From Rhizobium sp. Q54 (GTDB lineage: Bacteria > Pseudomonadota > Alphaproteobacteria > Rhizobiales > Xanthobacteraceae), in contig CAMAWF010000015.1 in the NCBI GenBank assembly GCA_945861895.1, positions 1 to 54,379 on the forward strand: a DNA stretch of 54,379 nucleotides, in the 5' to 3' direction. Below, piece after piece: positions 46,420 to 54,379 of this stretch. Below the pieces are notes generated by a model. That model saw only the letters and a program-made list of their open reading frames with translations. It did not search any database and was not told the DNA's origin. Each line of letters begins with the position of its first letter. Position 1 is the first letter of the stretch. Made by a program: the position numbers and the translations under genes.

Positions 46420-47217
46420 TCAAGCGGCCGTGGTGGCAGGCGCCGCGCGCCCGCGCAACGTCCGCGCGGTGAGCTGGCGCACGGTTTCCTCCACCGATTT
46501 GGTCAACGCCTTGCGGTCGGCGCCGTAGACGATCGGCGCGCCGAAGGTGACGACCGCGTCGACCGCGCCGCTGCGGAGGAATTCCTTCAGGTGCGGCATG
46601 AAATCGAGATCGCCGTACCAGGCGACCAGCGGACGGTGCTGGCGGCCCATCGGCAGGCCCGCAATCGCCGTGTAGCAGATCGACATCGGCTGGATCAGCA
46701 CATCATCGGCGCCTGCGCCTTCGGCGACCACATCCTTGACCGCCCCCACCAGCGAGGAGCGGAATTGCAGCACGCGGTTTCCGTCGCTCGAAGTTCCTTC
46801 CGCGAACAGCACGACCGGATGGCCGTCGATCATTCGCTGCGCGATCTCGGCGACGGCATCGCCGGTTTTGTGCCGGCGCGTGCGATCGACGAAGACGCAG
46901 CGCTGCATCTTTGCCGCCGTGCCGATCAGCGGCCAGTCGGCGATCTCGCGCTTGGACACGAAGGCAATCGGCGCCACCGAGCCGATCACCGGAATATCCG
47001 CCCACGACATGTGATTGGCGACGATCAGCACCGGCTTGTCGCGCACCGGCTTTCCGATCACGCGCACGCGGATGCCGAGCAGCGCGCACAGCGCGCGATA
47101 ATACAGCAGCGAAATCGTCGCCCAGCCCGGCAGTTTCAATTTTGTCAGCAGCCACTGCACCGCGATCAACGCGGACGTCATGACCGGAAATATGACGGCG
47201 ACGAAAATGACGCGCAT
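46420..47217 (-). CDS. plsC: 1-acyl-sn-glycerol-3-phosphate acyltransferase
   Basis: A PlsC-family acyltransferase of 265 residues. The N-terminal hydrophobic segment (MRVIFVAVIFPVMTSALIAV) anchors it. The catalytic HX4D is NHMSWAD (H69, D74), and the substrate motif is LFAEGTSSDG (EGT 140-142). The reaction is lysophosphatidate to phosphatidate. Its ATG overlaps the mur stop by one base (TGATG). Acylation of another lyso-lipid such as lyso-ornithine lipid cannot be excluded. Confidence 0.93.
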   Translation of the reverse strand: MRVIFVAVIFPVMTSALIAVQWLLTKLKLPGWATISLLYYRALCALLGIRVRVIGKPVRDKPVLIVANHMSWADIPVIGSVAPIAFVSKREIADWPLIGTAAKMQRCVFVDRTRRHKTGDAVAEIAQRMIDGHPVVLFAEGTSSDGNRVLQFRSSLVGAVKDVVAEGAGADDVLIQPMSICYTAIAGLPMGRQHRPLVAWYGDLDFMPHLKEFLRSGAVDAVVTFGAPIVYGADRKALTKSVEETVRQLTARTLRGRAAPATTAA

Positions 47218-47699
47218 CAACGGCGGGCTTTGTCGTCGTCGAGCGGCACGGCATAGAGCTCGAGCCGGTGATCGACCAGCCGATAGCCGAGCTTGCGTGC
47301 GATTTCGGTTTGCAGCCGCTCGATTTCTTCCGAGCGGAACTCGATCACCTTGCCGGTGCGCAGATTGATCAGATGGTCGTGGTGGGATTCGGGACTCTGT
47401 TCGTAGCGCGCGCGGCCCTCGCGAAAATCGTGCCGCGCGATGATGCCGGCGTCTTCGAACAGCTTGACCGTGCGGTAGACGGTGGAAATAGAAATGCGGT
47501 CGTCGACCTTGATGCAGCGCCGGTAGAGCTCCTCGACATCCGGATGGTCGGCCGCGCTCGCCAGCACGCGCGCGATGGTGCGCCGCTGCTCGGTCATGCG
47601 CATGCCCTTGGCGGCGCACAAGGCCTCGATATTGCTGGCCTCGATATGGTTCTTGTCGGGCGCGGTCACCACGCATCTCCCATCCGGTTGCGCCATCAT
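47217..47699 (-). CDS. mur: Fur-family metal regulator, Mur-like
   Basis: A Fur-superfamily protein of 160 residues. The winged helix includes GMRMTEQRRTIARVLASA and ISISTVYRTVKLFEDAGII, and the metal-binding part HHDHLINLRTGKVIEFRSEEIE. The first CxxC of classical Fur (CLDCGK-like) is replaced by NLRTGK, a feature of alphaproteobacterial Mur, the manganese-responsive regulator. With Irr elsewhere in the window, the usual rhizobial split of iron and manganese control is likely. Confidence 0.9.
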   Translation of the reverse strand: MMAQPDGRCVVTAPDKNHIEASNIEALCAAKGMRMTEQRRTIARVLASAADHPDVEELYRRCIKVDDRISISTVYRTVKLFEDAGIIARHDFREGRARYEQSPESHHDHLINLRTGKVIEFRSEEIERLQTEIARKLGYRLVDHRLELYAVPLDDDKARR

Positions 47700-47727
47700 A
47701 TTGAGCGGCGGCGGGAGCGTCCATCGC

Positions 47728-47773
47728 TCACGCCAAATCTATGGTTCACGCCAAGTCTATGGCTCACATCAAG
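47728..47773. repeat. 18-bp tandem repeat at the rimI stop
   Basis: TCACGCCAAATCTATGGT (47728-47745) and TCACGCCAAGTCTATGGC (47746-47763) differ at two sites. A third, diverged copy begins at 47764 (TCACATCAAG) and contains the rimI stop. On the minus strand this gives three in-frame TGA codons, 18 bases apart. Confidence 0.8.
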
Positions 47774-48249
47774 TCGCGGCGCAGCACCACGGCGGTTGCG
47801 CCTTTATCCGCGCCGTTTTGATAGTAATTCTGCCGGCGTCCCACTTCACGAAATCCCGCGCGCGCATAAAGCCGCGTGGCCGCCCGGTTGTCCTCGCCCA
47901 CTTCCAGGAACACGATGCGGGCGCTCAAGCCGGCAAGCCTGCGCAAATGCAGATCGAGCAGCTTGCGCGCAAGCCCGCGCCCGCGCCAGGCGGAGGCGAT
48001 CGCGACGGAGAGTATTTCCGCCTCGTCGTCGGCCAGCCGCGACAGGATAAAGCCGGCGAGATGGCGTCCGCGCGTGGCGCGATGCGCGACGACGTTGAGG
48101 TCGAGCAACAGCGCCTCGATCTCCTGCTCGCTCCAGCCGCGCCGGAACGCGGCGGCATGCAGGACGGAGAATGCGGCGGCGTCGCGCGGCCCGGCCTCGG
48201 ACAGAACAGGTTCGCCGCGCGCGAACAGCCGCCGGATGAAGTCGATCAT
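47764..48249 (-). CDS. rimI: RimI-type N-acetyltransferase
   Basis: A GNAT acetyltransferase of 161 residues, annotated as the ribosomal protein S18 alanine acetyltransferase. The acetyl-CoA pyrophosphate loop is AWRGRGLARKLL, and FLEVGEDNRAATRLYARAGF is the conserved motif B. It overlaps tsaB by 4 bp; the tsaB-rimI pair is found across bacteria. The gene ends in an 18-bp tandem repeat with extra stops. Confidence 0.93.
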   Translation of the reverse strand: MIDFIRRLFARGEPVLSEAGPRDAAAFSVLHAAAFRRGWSEQEIEALLLDLNVVAHRATRGRHLAGFILSRLADDEAEILSVAIASAWRGRGLARKLLDLHLRRLAGLSARIVFLEVGEDNRAATRLYARAGFREVGRRQNYYQNGADKGATAVVLRRDLM

Positions 48250-48929
48250 CGGCGCGCCAGTTGCGCGGCGTTTTGCGGCTGGGCGTCCGGCGCACGCAGG
48301 TAAAGCGGCTTCGGCGGCGTCGCGCTCTCGGCCGCGGCGGCGCCGAGGCGCGCGACCCAGTCCACATCCGGCGCGCGGCGTTCGTCGATCACCGATGGCG
48401 CCGGTTCGCCCGCCGGCCAGGCGGCCGCCAGCAGCTTGGCGCCGGAGCCGACCAGGCGCGGCGTGCCGGTGCCGGCCGCGCGCACCGCATCGCGCACCGA
48501 GGCGATGCGCGGCGTCACCAGCGTGCGCCCGCCCGGGCCGAACACCTGCAAATAAACCTGATCGTGCCGCGCATCGATGGCGGCAACGACGTTAAGCATA
48601 TCGTTGGCGGCGATATAGGGCGCGGCATAAGCCGCGAGCGTCGTGAGTCCGACGGCGGGCTTGGCGGAAGCAAGCGCGATCCCGCGCGCGGCGGAAATCC
48701 CCACCCGTAATCCGGTGAAACTGCCGGGCCCGGTGGTGACCGCGATGCGGTCGATCGCGGCGAATTCCGTCTTGGCGCGGTCGAGCACGCGCGCGAGCAG
48801 CGGCATCAGCGCTTCGGCGTGTCCGCGCGCCATCGGCAGCTGCTCGCTTGCCAGGATCCCGCCGTGCTCGGTGTCGAGCACGGCCGCCGAGCAGGCTTCC
48901 AGCGCGGTATCGATGGCCAGCACACGCAT
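48246..48929 (-). CDS. tsaB: TsaB, t6A complex dimerization subunit
   Basis: An ASKHA-fold protein of 227 residues that bridges TsaD and TsaE in threonylcarbamoyladenosine synthesis. It begins MRVLAIDTALEACSAAVLD and has IAVTTGPGSFTGLRVGISAA, the signature of the family. TsaD and TsaC are not in the window, whereas TsaE is at 5992-7530. The ATG of rimI overlaps its stop. Confidence 0.95.
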   Translation of the reverse strand: MRVLAIDTALEACSAAVLDTEHGGILASEQLPMARGHAEALMPLLARVLDRAKTEFAAIDRIAVTTGPGSFTGLRVGISAARGIALASAKPAVGLTTLAAYAAPYIAANDMLNVVAAIDARHDQVYLQVFGPGGRTLVTPRIASVRDAVRAAGTGTPRLVGSGAKLLAAAWPAGEPAPSVIDERRAPDVDWVARLGAAAAESATPPKPLYLRAPDAQPQNAAQLARR

Positions 48930-49011
48930 GATTCGGACTATAGCAGCCGCGCCACATTACGGGGCGTGCGTCAGCGCGTATCCCGCAATCGCCGTTACAG
49001 CGGCGCGTGGC

Positions 49012-49569
49012 CTACATCGGCCGCACTTCAACCACGTCCGGCACGAAATGCTTGAGCAGGTTCTGGATGCCGTGCTTGAGCGTCGCCGTGGAGGAGGGGC
49101 AGCCGGAACAGGCGCCCTTCATGTGCAGGAACACCACGCCTTCCTTGTAGCCGCGGAAGGTGATGTCGCCGCCGTCATTGGCGACGGCCGGGCGCACGCG
49201 CGTTTCGATCAGATCCTTGATCGTTGCGACGGTTTCGGCGTCGGCCGCGTCGAAGAATTCCGCATCGGTTACCGGCGCCGCCGCGTCAGTCGCGACCAGC
49301 GGCGCACCCGACATGAAATGCTCCATGATGGCGCCGAGCACCGCGGGCTTGATCTGCTGCCATTCGCCTTCGGTCTTGGTGACGGCGATGAAATCCGAGC
49401 CGAAGAACACGCCGGCGATATTCGGAATATCGAACAGCCGCGCGGCGAGCGGGGATTGCGCGGCCGCCTGCCTGTTCGGCATGTCGAGGGTGCCGCTCGG
49501 CAGCACCGCGCGCCCGGGCAGGAATTTCAGCGTCGCCGGGTTGGGGGTTGCTTCGGTCTGGATGAACAT
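49012..49569 (-). CDS. Nfu-type iron-sulfur cluster scaffold protein
   Basis: A 185-residue protein with an N-terminal Nfu_N domain (MFIQTEATPNPATLKFLPGR) and a C-terminal NifU domain (about 105-185) bearing CSGCPSS, the CxxC that binds a [4Fe-4S] cluster in a dimer. It passes clusters to target enzymes and resembles mitochondrial NFU1. It lies between tsaB and uspA on the minus strand. Confidence 0.94.
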   Translation of the reverse strand: MFIQTEATPNPATLKFLPGRAVLPSGTLDMPNRQAAAQSPLAARLFDIPNIAGVFFGSDFIAVTKTEGEWQQIKPAVLGAIMEHFMSGAPLVATDAAAPVTDAEFFDAADAETVATIKDLIETRVRPAVANDGGDITFRGYKEGVVFLHMKGACSGCPSSTATLKHGIQNLLKHFVPDVVEVRPM

Positions 49570-49682
49570 GGGCTTTGGCTCCTTGGCCGGCGCGGGTTCA
49601 AGGCCCGAGCGGCATATCGCTTATAGCATTAAATGGGTGTTCGCGCGCGCGGGATCAACCGGCGTAAAAGTCGATCATTCCT

Positions 49683-49781
49683 GTTATTCCGGGACAGCCC
49701 GAAGGGCTGGGCCCGGAATCCAGCCATACGGACTGCCTCTGGATTCCGGGTTCGCGAATTTCATTCGCGCCCCGGAATGAC
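49683..49781. repeat. Palindromic intergenic repeat
   Basis: Bounded by GTTATTCCGGGACAGCCC and CGCGCCCCGGAATGAC, with GGCCCGGAATCCAG / CTGGATTCCGGG inside. It is a sister of the element at 15730-15834. It lies between the nfu-type gene and uspA. Confidence 0.85.
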
Positions 49782-49790
49782 GAAAGAGGA

Positions 49791-50285
49791 TTACGACATG
49801 GCATCGAGGTCTTCGTCGCTCAAGTGCCCGGGCACGATGGCGACCGGAATCGGGAATGTGCCGGCGGTCTTGCCGAGATTGGTGACCAGCGGGCCGGGCC
49901 CTTCCTTGGAAGTGCCGGCGGCGAGCACGAGAATGCCGATATCGTCGTCCTCGTCGATCAGCTTGAGGATCACTTCCGAGGTGACGCCTTCGCGCACCAC
50001 GCGCTCCGGCGTGATGCCGGCGATGCCGTTGGCGCGCCCGGAATATTTGTCGAGCGAAGCATTCGCCGTCTCGTGCGCTTCCGCCTTCATGATGTCGGCG
50101 ACGCCGAGCCACTGCTGGTTGCGGCCTTCGGTTTCGATCACGCGCAGCATGACCAGACCGGACTTGGTGCGCGCCGCGCGTTTTGCCGCCCAATAGATCG
50201 CGCGGTCGCATTCGTCGGTATCGTCGATGACGATGAGATATTTGCGCTGATGGCCGGCCTCGAAACTGCGGCGCTTACGGCTCAT
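49791..50285 (-). CDS. Universal stress protein family protein
   Basis: A UspA-fold protein of 164 residues. It starts MSRKRRSFEAGHQRKYLIVI and has the DDTDECDRAIYWAAKRAA segment, LVMLRVIE and, near the end, LVTNLGKTAGTFPIPVAIVPG. The ATP-binding G-2X-G-9X-G(S/T) motif is not clear, so it may be of the non-ATP type. The longer in-frame start (50390) is unlikely since the family begins at the basic MSRKRRS. The role in stress is unknown. Confidence 0.88.
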   Translation of the reverse strand: MSRKRRSFEAGHQRKYLIVIDDTDECDRAIYWAAKRAARTKSGLVMLRVIETEGRNQQWLGVADIMKAEAHETANASLDKYSGRANGIAGITPERVVREGVTSEVILKLIDEDDDIGILVLAAGTSKEGPGPLVTNLGKTAGTFPIPVAIVPGHLSDEDLDAMS

Positions 50286-50415
50286 TGTCGCCCCCCTGGG
50301 CAGCAGATCGTAATTCTGACAACAGCGGCACAAGCGGCGAATGTTGGCATGGCGCTCCGGTCCACGACAAGCCGGGCCTTGCATGAACATAAGGCAGCAA
50401 AATTGGCGATTTTGC

Positions 50416-51450
50416 CTAGGAATGCACGAAGCCGACGATGTCCCGCACCGCTTTCATGGTGTCGGAGGCCATAACCCGCGCACGTTGTGCGCCGTCGGCA
50501 AGCACGGAATCGATGTAGGCCGGATCCTGCACCAGCCGCTTCATCTCCGCTCCGACCGGGCCGAGCTTGGCGACCGCAAGATCGGCGAGCGCGGATTTGA
50601 AGGCGGAAAATTGTCCGCCGCCGAATTGCCGAAGCACGTCGGCCTTGGCCGTGCCGGCGAGTGCGGCATAAATCCCGACCAGGTTGTCGGCCTCCGGACG
50701 CGACTCCAGTCCCTTCTCCTCGCTCGGCAGCGCTTCCGGATCGGTCTTGGCCTTGCGGATTTTCTGCGCGATGTCGTCGGCGCTGTCGGTGAGGTTGATG
50801 CGCGAATAGTCGGACGGCTCGGATTTCGACATTTTTTTCGAGCCGTCGCGCAGCGACATCACCCGCGTCGCCGGGCCCTGGATCAGCGGCTCCGGTTGCG
50901 GAAAAAACGCTTCGTCATAGCCGTGCGCGCGGATCGAATCGGCGAAGTCATTGTTGAACTTCTGCGCGATGTCGCGGGAGAGTTCGAGATGCTGCTTCTG
51001 GTCCTCGCCGACGGGAACATGCGTGGCGCGATAGACCAGAATGTCCGCCGCCATCAGCGTCGGATATGAATACAGCCCGATCGAGGCGTTCTCGCGGTCC
51101 TTGCCGGCCTTCTCCTTGAACTGCGTCATGCGGTTGAGCCAGCCGACGCGCGCGACGCAATTGAAGATCCAGGCCAGTTCCGCGTGCTCGGCGACCTGGC
51201 TCTGGTTGAATACGATGTGCTTTTTCGGATCGATGCCGCAGGCGAGGAAGGCCGCCGTCACCTCGCGCGTGGCGCGCGGCAATTCCACCGGGTCCTGCCA
51301 CACCGTGATGGCGTGCAGGTCTACCACGCAATAGATGCAATCGTAACGCTCCTGCAGCGCCACGAATTTGACGATGGCGCCGAGATAGTTGCCGAGATGC
51401 AGGTTGCCGGTCGGCTGCACGCCGGAAAAAACCCGCTGCTTGAACGCCAT
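50416..51450 (-). CDS. trpS: Tryptophanyl-tRNA synthetase
   Basis: TrpRS, 344 residues, a class I synthetase that charges tRNA-Trp. HIGH-like [10 protein letters not shown] and KMSKS ([11 protein letters not shown]) are both present, together with FSGVQPTG at the N-terminus. ATG 51450 has AAGGA 7 bp upstream. It follows murJ on the same strand with an 82-bp gap, a common rhizobial pairing. Confidence 0.97.
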   Translation of the reverse strand: MAFKQRVFSGVQPTGNLHLGNYLGAIVKFVALQERYDCIYCVVDLHAITVWQDPVELPRATREVTAAFLACGIDPKKHIVFNQSQVAEHAELAWIFNCVARVGWLNRMTQFKEKAGKDRENASIGLYSYPTLMAADILVYRATHVPVGEDQKQHLELSRDIAQKFNNDFADSIRAHGYDEAFFPQPEPLIQGPATRVMSLRDGSKKMSKSEPSDYSRINLTDSADDIAQKIRKAKTDPEALPSEEKGLESRPEADNLVGIYAALAGTAKADVLRQFGGGQFSAFKSALADLAVAKLGPVGAEMKRLVQDPAYIDSVLADGAQRARVMASDTMKAVRDIVGFVHS

Positions 51451-51532
51451 CGCGCATCCTTTCGATTGCGCGCCACATGGCATGACGGCACGGCGCGGCG
51501 CAAGTGGTTCGAACGAGCGGTGCAAACCAGCC

Positions 51533-53095
51533 TTACAATTGCTTGCGCAGGGCCGCCGCCAGTTCGCGAAGAGAGCTCACCTTAAGTACATTCAGCAGGC
51601 CGACATAGACGGCAAGGCCGAGCGCCATGATGGCGGCCAGCGCCAGCACACGGGCAAGCGTGCCGGCGCCGCTTGCGAGCCACGGCGCCAGCGTTGCATC
51701 CGCGCCCTTCACCGCGGCGCCCATGAGCAGCGCCGCCAGCACGATGCGCGGCAGCCGCCGCCGCGCGGCGCTATCGATGGCAAAGCCAATGCGGCGCTTG
51801 ATCTGGATGCCGAGCAGCAACGCACTCGCCCAGCCCGACACCGCAATCGCAACCGCCACGCCGACATGACCGGCGAGCGGCATCAACGCCAGGCTGCCGG
51901 CGATGGCGATGATGAAACCGAACAAGGCGGCGCGCATCGGCGTTGCGGTGTCCTCGCGGGCGAAGAACACCGGCGAAAACGCCTTCACCAGCACATGCCC
52001 CGGCAGGCCGCAGGCAAAGGCGGCGAGCGCCAGCGCGGTTGCCGTGGTGTCTTCCGGCAAAAATGCGCCGTGCTCGAACAATGTGCGCACGATTGGTTCG
52101 GCCAGCGCCGCGAGCGCAATGGCCGCCGGCAGCGCTAGACCGAGCGCGAGTTCGAGCCCGCGCGATTCGACGCTTGCCATTTCTGCGCGGTCGCCGCTGC
52201 GCACCGCATGCGCAAAAGCAGGAACCAGCACCGTGCCGACGGCGATGCCGACGATGCCGAGCGGCAGTTCGATCAGGCGGTTGGCGTAATAAATCCAGGA
52301 TACCGCGCTGGGCGAAGCGGACGCCGCCATCACGCCGGCGATCACGGTGATCTGCGGAATGCCGCTGGCGATCAGGCCGGGGATTGCCAATGCCAGGAAG
52401 CGGCGCATTTGCGGGCCGAATGATATGCGCAGCGGCGTCACGCGCTGCGCGCCAGTCCACACGGCGATGCCGACCAGAACGAATTGCGATATTCCGGCCG
52501 CCGCGACGCCAATGGCGAGAATGCGGCCGGATGCCGCGCTGTCGCCGGTGTCGAGCAAAAATATCGCCAGCAGCGCCGCCAGCATGGTGGCGTTGAAGGC
52601 GGCGGTGGCGAACGCCGCGGTGGCGAAACGATGATTGGCGTTGAGCACGCCCATGAGCACCGCGAGCGGCCCCGCCAGCAGCAGATAGGGCAGCATCAGC
52701 CGCGCCAGTTCGACCGCGAGCGTCATGCGCGGCCCGTTGACGGCGAAGCCGGGCGCCAGCAGCAGCACGATCGCCGGCATGATCAGCGCCAGCACGGCGA
52801 CCACCGCGGCAAGTCCGGCCGCGAGGCTGCCGATCAATTGCCCGGCGAAGGCGCCGGCCGCCGCCTCGCCGCCCCGGTCGCGCGCGCGCAGATAAAGCGG
52901 CACCACGGCGGCATTGAGCGCGCCTTCCGCCAGCATCCGGCGCGCGAGATTGGCGAGCTGGAAGGCGACGAAGAATGCATCGGCGCGAATGCCGGCGCCG
53001 AACACGACTGCGATCATCACATCGCGGACAAAGCCGAGCGCGCGCGAAAGCAGCGTGGCGACGCCCACGGTTGCGACATTGCGCGCCAATGACAT
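51533..53095 (-). CDS. murJ: MurJ, lipid II flippase
   Basis: A MOP-superfamily membrane protein of 520 residues with about 14 helices that flips lipid II for peptidoglycan synthesis. It starts [20 protein letters not shown] and has the family segments [35 protein letters not shown] and [14 protein letters not shown]. An in-frame ATG ten codons upstream is less likely. The gene is divergent from the PfkB kinase. Confidence 0.96.
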   Translation of the reverse strand: MSLARNVATVGVATLLSRALGFVRDVMIAVVFGAGIRADAFFVAFQLANLARRMLAEGALNAAVVPLYLRARDRGGEAAAGAFAGQLIGSLAAGLAAVVAVLALIMPAIVLLLAPGFAVNGPRMTLAVELARLMLPYLLLAGPLAVLMGVLNANHRFATAAFATAAFNATMLAALLAIFLLDTGDSAASGRILAIGVAAAGISQFVLVGIAVWTGAQRVTPLRISFGPQMRRFLALAIPGLIASGIPQITVIAGVMAASASPSAVSWIYYANRLIELPLGIVGIAVGTVLVPAFAHAVRSGDRAEMASVESRGLELALGLALPAAIALAALAEPIVRTLFEHGAFLPEDTTATALALAAFACGLPGHVLVKAFSPVFFAREDTATPMRAALFGFIIAIAGSLALMPLAGHVGVAVAIAVSGWASALLLGIQIKRRIGFAIDSAARRRLPRIVLAALLMGAAVKGADATLAPWLASGAGTLARVLALAAIMALGLAVYVGLLNVLKVSSLRELAAALRKQL

Positions 53096-53178
53096 GCGGT
53101 TCCCCTTGGGCCGGACTCTAACCATGTGGGCGCGATCCCGTCATCCTCGCGATTTTGTCGGCGAAATTACCTGCGCGC

Positions 53179-53206
53179 TTGCCGCTCGGGTTTTGCCCGC
53201 TATAGT
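53179..53206 (+). promoter_or_regulatory. Sigma70-type promoter of the PfkB kinase gene
   Basis: TTGCCG (53179-53184) and TATAGT (53201-53206) are 16 bp apart, placing the start about 20 bp before the ATG. GGAAAGG serves as a ribosome binding site. Confidence 0.6.
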
Positions 53207-53232
53207 GCCGCCGCCACGCGGAAAGGCCTTGC

Positions 53233-54234
53233 ATGAAATCTTCCCGTTACGACGTTGTCGGCATCGGCAACGCCATTGTCGATGTGATCGCCCGCGCCGA
53301 GGACGACTTCCTCGTGCGGCATGGCATGCACAAAGGCGGCATGGCGCTGATCGATGAGCCGCGCGCGCAGGCGATCTACGCGGCGATGGGGCCGGCGACG
53401 GAAATCTCCGGCGGCTCCGGCGCCAACACCATCGTCGGTGCGGCCAGCCTCGGCGCGCGCGCGGCCTTCATCGGCAAGGTCAAGGATGACGAGCTTGGCC
53501 GCGCCTTCGCGCACGATATCCGCGCCGCCGGCGTTGCCTTCGACACCAAGCCCGCGGCGGATGGCCCCTCCACCGCGCGCTGCTACATCATGGTGACGCC
53601 GGACGGCGAGCGCACCATGAACACGTTTCTCGGCGCCGCGCAGAACCTGACGCCCGCCGATATTGCCGACGATCTCATTGCCTCATCCGCCATCACTTAT
53701 CTCGAAGGTTACCTCTGGGATCCGCCGCAGGCGAAGGAAGCCTTCCGCAAGGCGGCGAAAATCGCGCACGGCGCCGCCCGGCTGGTCGCGCTCACATTGT
53801 CGGATGCGTTTTGTGTCGGCCGCTATCGCGCCGAATTCGTCGAGCTCATTCGTGGCGGCACAGTCGATATCGTGTTCGCCAATGAGAGCGAATTGCGCAG
53901 CCTCTATGAGACGGCGGATTTCGACACGGGTGTATCGGCGCTGCGCCAGGATGCGCGGCTCGCCGTGGTTACCCGCAGCGAAAAGGGCTGCGTCGTCGTC
54001 AGCAAGGATGCGGTTGCAGCGGTGCCGGCCGCGCCGATCGAGCGCCTGGTCGATGCCACCGGCGCGGGCGATCTGTTTGCCGCCGGATTTCTGGTCGGGC
54101 ATTCGCGCGGCAAGGACCACCGCACCTCGGCGCTGCTCGGCGCGCTTGTCGCGGCGGAGGCGATCCAGCATCTCGGCGCCCGGCCGCAGACGCCGCTCAA
54201 CGCGCTGGCCGAGGAAAACGGCTTCAAGCTCTAG
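53233..54234 (+). CDS. PfkB-family sugar/adenosine kinase
   Basis: A ribokinase-fold kinase of 333 residues. It has the N-terminal GIGNAIVDVIA and GGSGANTIVGAASLGARAAFIG, and the C-terminal PfkB signature DATGAGDLFAAGFL with the catalytic Asp. Alphaproteobacterial members at this kind of locus are annotated adenosine kinase; a fructokinase or other sugar specificity is possible. The stop codon TAG adjoins the presumed IS630 end. Confidence 0.92.
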   Translation: MKSSRYDVVGIGNAIVDVIARAEDDFLVRHGMHKGGMALIDEPRAQAIYAAMGPATEISGGSGANTIVGAASLGARAAFIGKVKDDELGRAFAHDIRAAGVAFDTKPAADGPSTARCYIMVTPDGERTMNTFLGAAQNLTPADIADDLIASSAITYLEGYLWDPPQAKEAFRKAAKIAHGAARLVALTLSDAFCVGRYRAEFVELIRGGTVDIVFANESELRSLYETADFDTGVSALRQDARLAVVTRSEKGCVVVSKDAVAAVPAAPIERLVDATGAGDLFAAGFLVGHSRGKDHRTSALLGALVAAEAIQHLGARPQTPLNALAEENGFKL

Positions 54235-54379
54235 AGCGGGATGATTTAAAGCCGAATCGGATTTTGATTCCCAAATCGCCTGCGCTCTGATTCAAGGTTG
54301 CGACTGGATCGGAGGCCAGCATGGATGGGAAAGCCTTATTCGGTTGATCTTCGCGAGCGGGTGGTTGCCGCAGTCGAGA
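54235..54379 (+). mobile_element. Left end of an IS630-family insertion (incomplete)
   Basis: Starting right at the kinase stop, a non-coding stretch (from about AGCGGGATGATT) leads to a transposase start. IS630 elements insert at TA, and the stop codon TAG provides a TA. The right end and the terminal inverted repeat partner are outside, so the exact boundary is unknown. Confidence 0.6.
54325..54379 (+). CDS. IS630-family transposase, N-terminal fragment
   Basis: The first 18 codons, MGKPYSVDLRERVVAAVE, match the N-terminal HTH part of IS630-family transposases (Y-S-x-D-L-R-x-R-V pattern). The frame runs off the window. GGAGG (54310-54314) lies ahead of the start. Confidence 0.75.
   Translation, partial: MGKPYSVDLRERVVAAVE

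Noticed and set aside
47728-47773. Possible CRISPR-like repeat array
   Set aside because: Two full 18-bp copies and a diverged third with no spacers; a simple tandem duplication.

Overview
The window reads as a contiguous piece of a high-GC alphaproteobacterial chromosome. It most resembles the order Hyphomicrobiales (Rhizobiales), near the Bradyrhizobiaceae/Xanthobacteraceae branch. The pointers are AddAB in place of RecBCD, a DivL-type tyrosine pseudo-histidine-kinase, a TsaE-sugar kinase fusion beside a MurU-like enzyme, an Irr regulator with a GCPWHD heme motif beside fabA-fabB-fabI, a Mur/Fur regulator without the CxxC pair, and many palindromic intergenic repeats of the kind common in this order. 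I cannot name a species. Nearly everything is core housekeeping, packed with 1-8 bp start/stop overlaps and mostly on the minus strand. No rRNA, tRNA or CRISPR array was seen, and no gene-free stretch exceeds 300 bp.

Layout. 1-11.9 kb (minus): Rrf2 regulator, divL, tsaE-amgK, murU-like, addB, addA (runs off the left edge), broken by a plus-strand DUF433/DUF5615 toxin-antitoxin-like pair. 11.4-15.7 kb (minus): ubiE-ubiB-coaBC-dut, in which CoaBC carries an N-terminal FitA-like ribbon-helix-helix domain. 15.8-22.3 kb: mutM, echA, a degenerate secreted trypsin-like protein, moeB/thiF-like, a small secreted protein, a 2-hydroxyacid dehydrogenase and an SH3 protein. 22.3-26.4 kb: irr divergent from fabA-fabB-fabI, then two small membrane peptides. 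26.4-36.5 kb (minus): rimP-nusA-ylxR-infB-rbfA-truB-rpsO-pnp, a ribosome assembly, translation and RNA decay operon led by a sigma70-like promoter and a leader terminator. 36.6-49 kb: DUF2336 protein, then minus-strand tsaB-rimI, mur-plsC-miaB-phoH-ybeY-corC-lnt and HTH-metK-trmB. 49-54.4 kb: Nfu-type scaffold, UspA, trpS, murJ, a PfkB kinase, and the start of an IS630-family element at the right edge.

How genes work together. TsaE and TsaB belong to the t6A tRNA modification complex, and MiaB, TruB and TrmB add further tRNA modifications. RimP, RbfA, NusA, YlxR, IF2, YbeY and S15 serve ribosome assembly and translation. AmgK/MurU-like enzymes and MurJ serve cell-wall recycling and lipid II flipping. 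FabA/FabB/FabI and PlsC serve membrane lipid synthesis. Irr and Mur are iron/manganese regulators.

Most interesting points: the FitA-CoaBC fusion with two adjacent 13-bp palindromes just upstream; two perfect palindromes in the irr-fabA interval, one forming the spacer of a promoter; a regulated-looking promoter and a G9 tract before a 65-residue membrane peptide with paired CX3C motifs; the rimP leader attenuator; an inverted repeat around the metK ribosome binding site; and palindromic repeats that run into the coding ends of truB and moeB.
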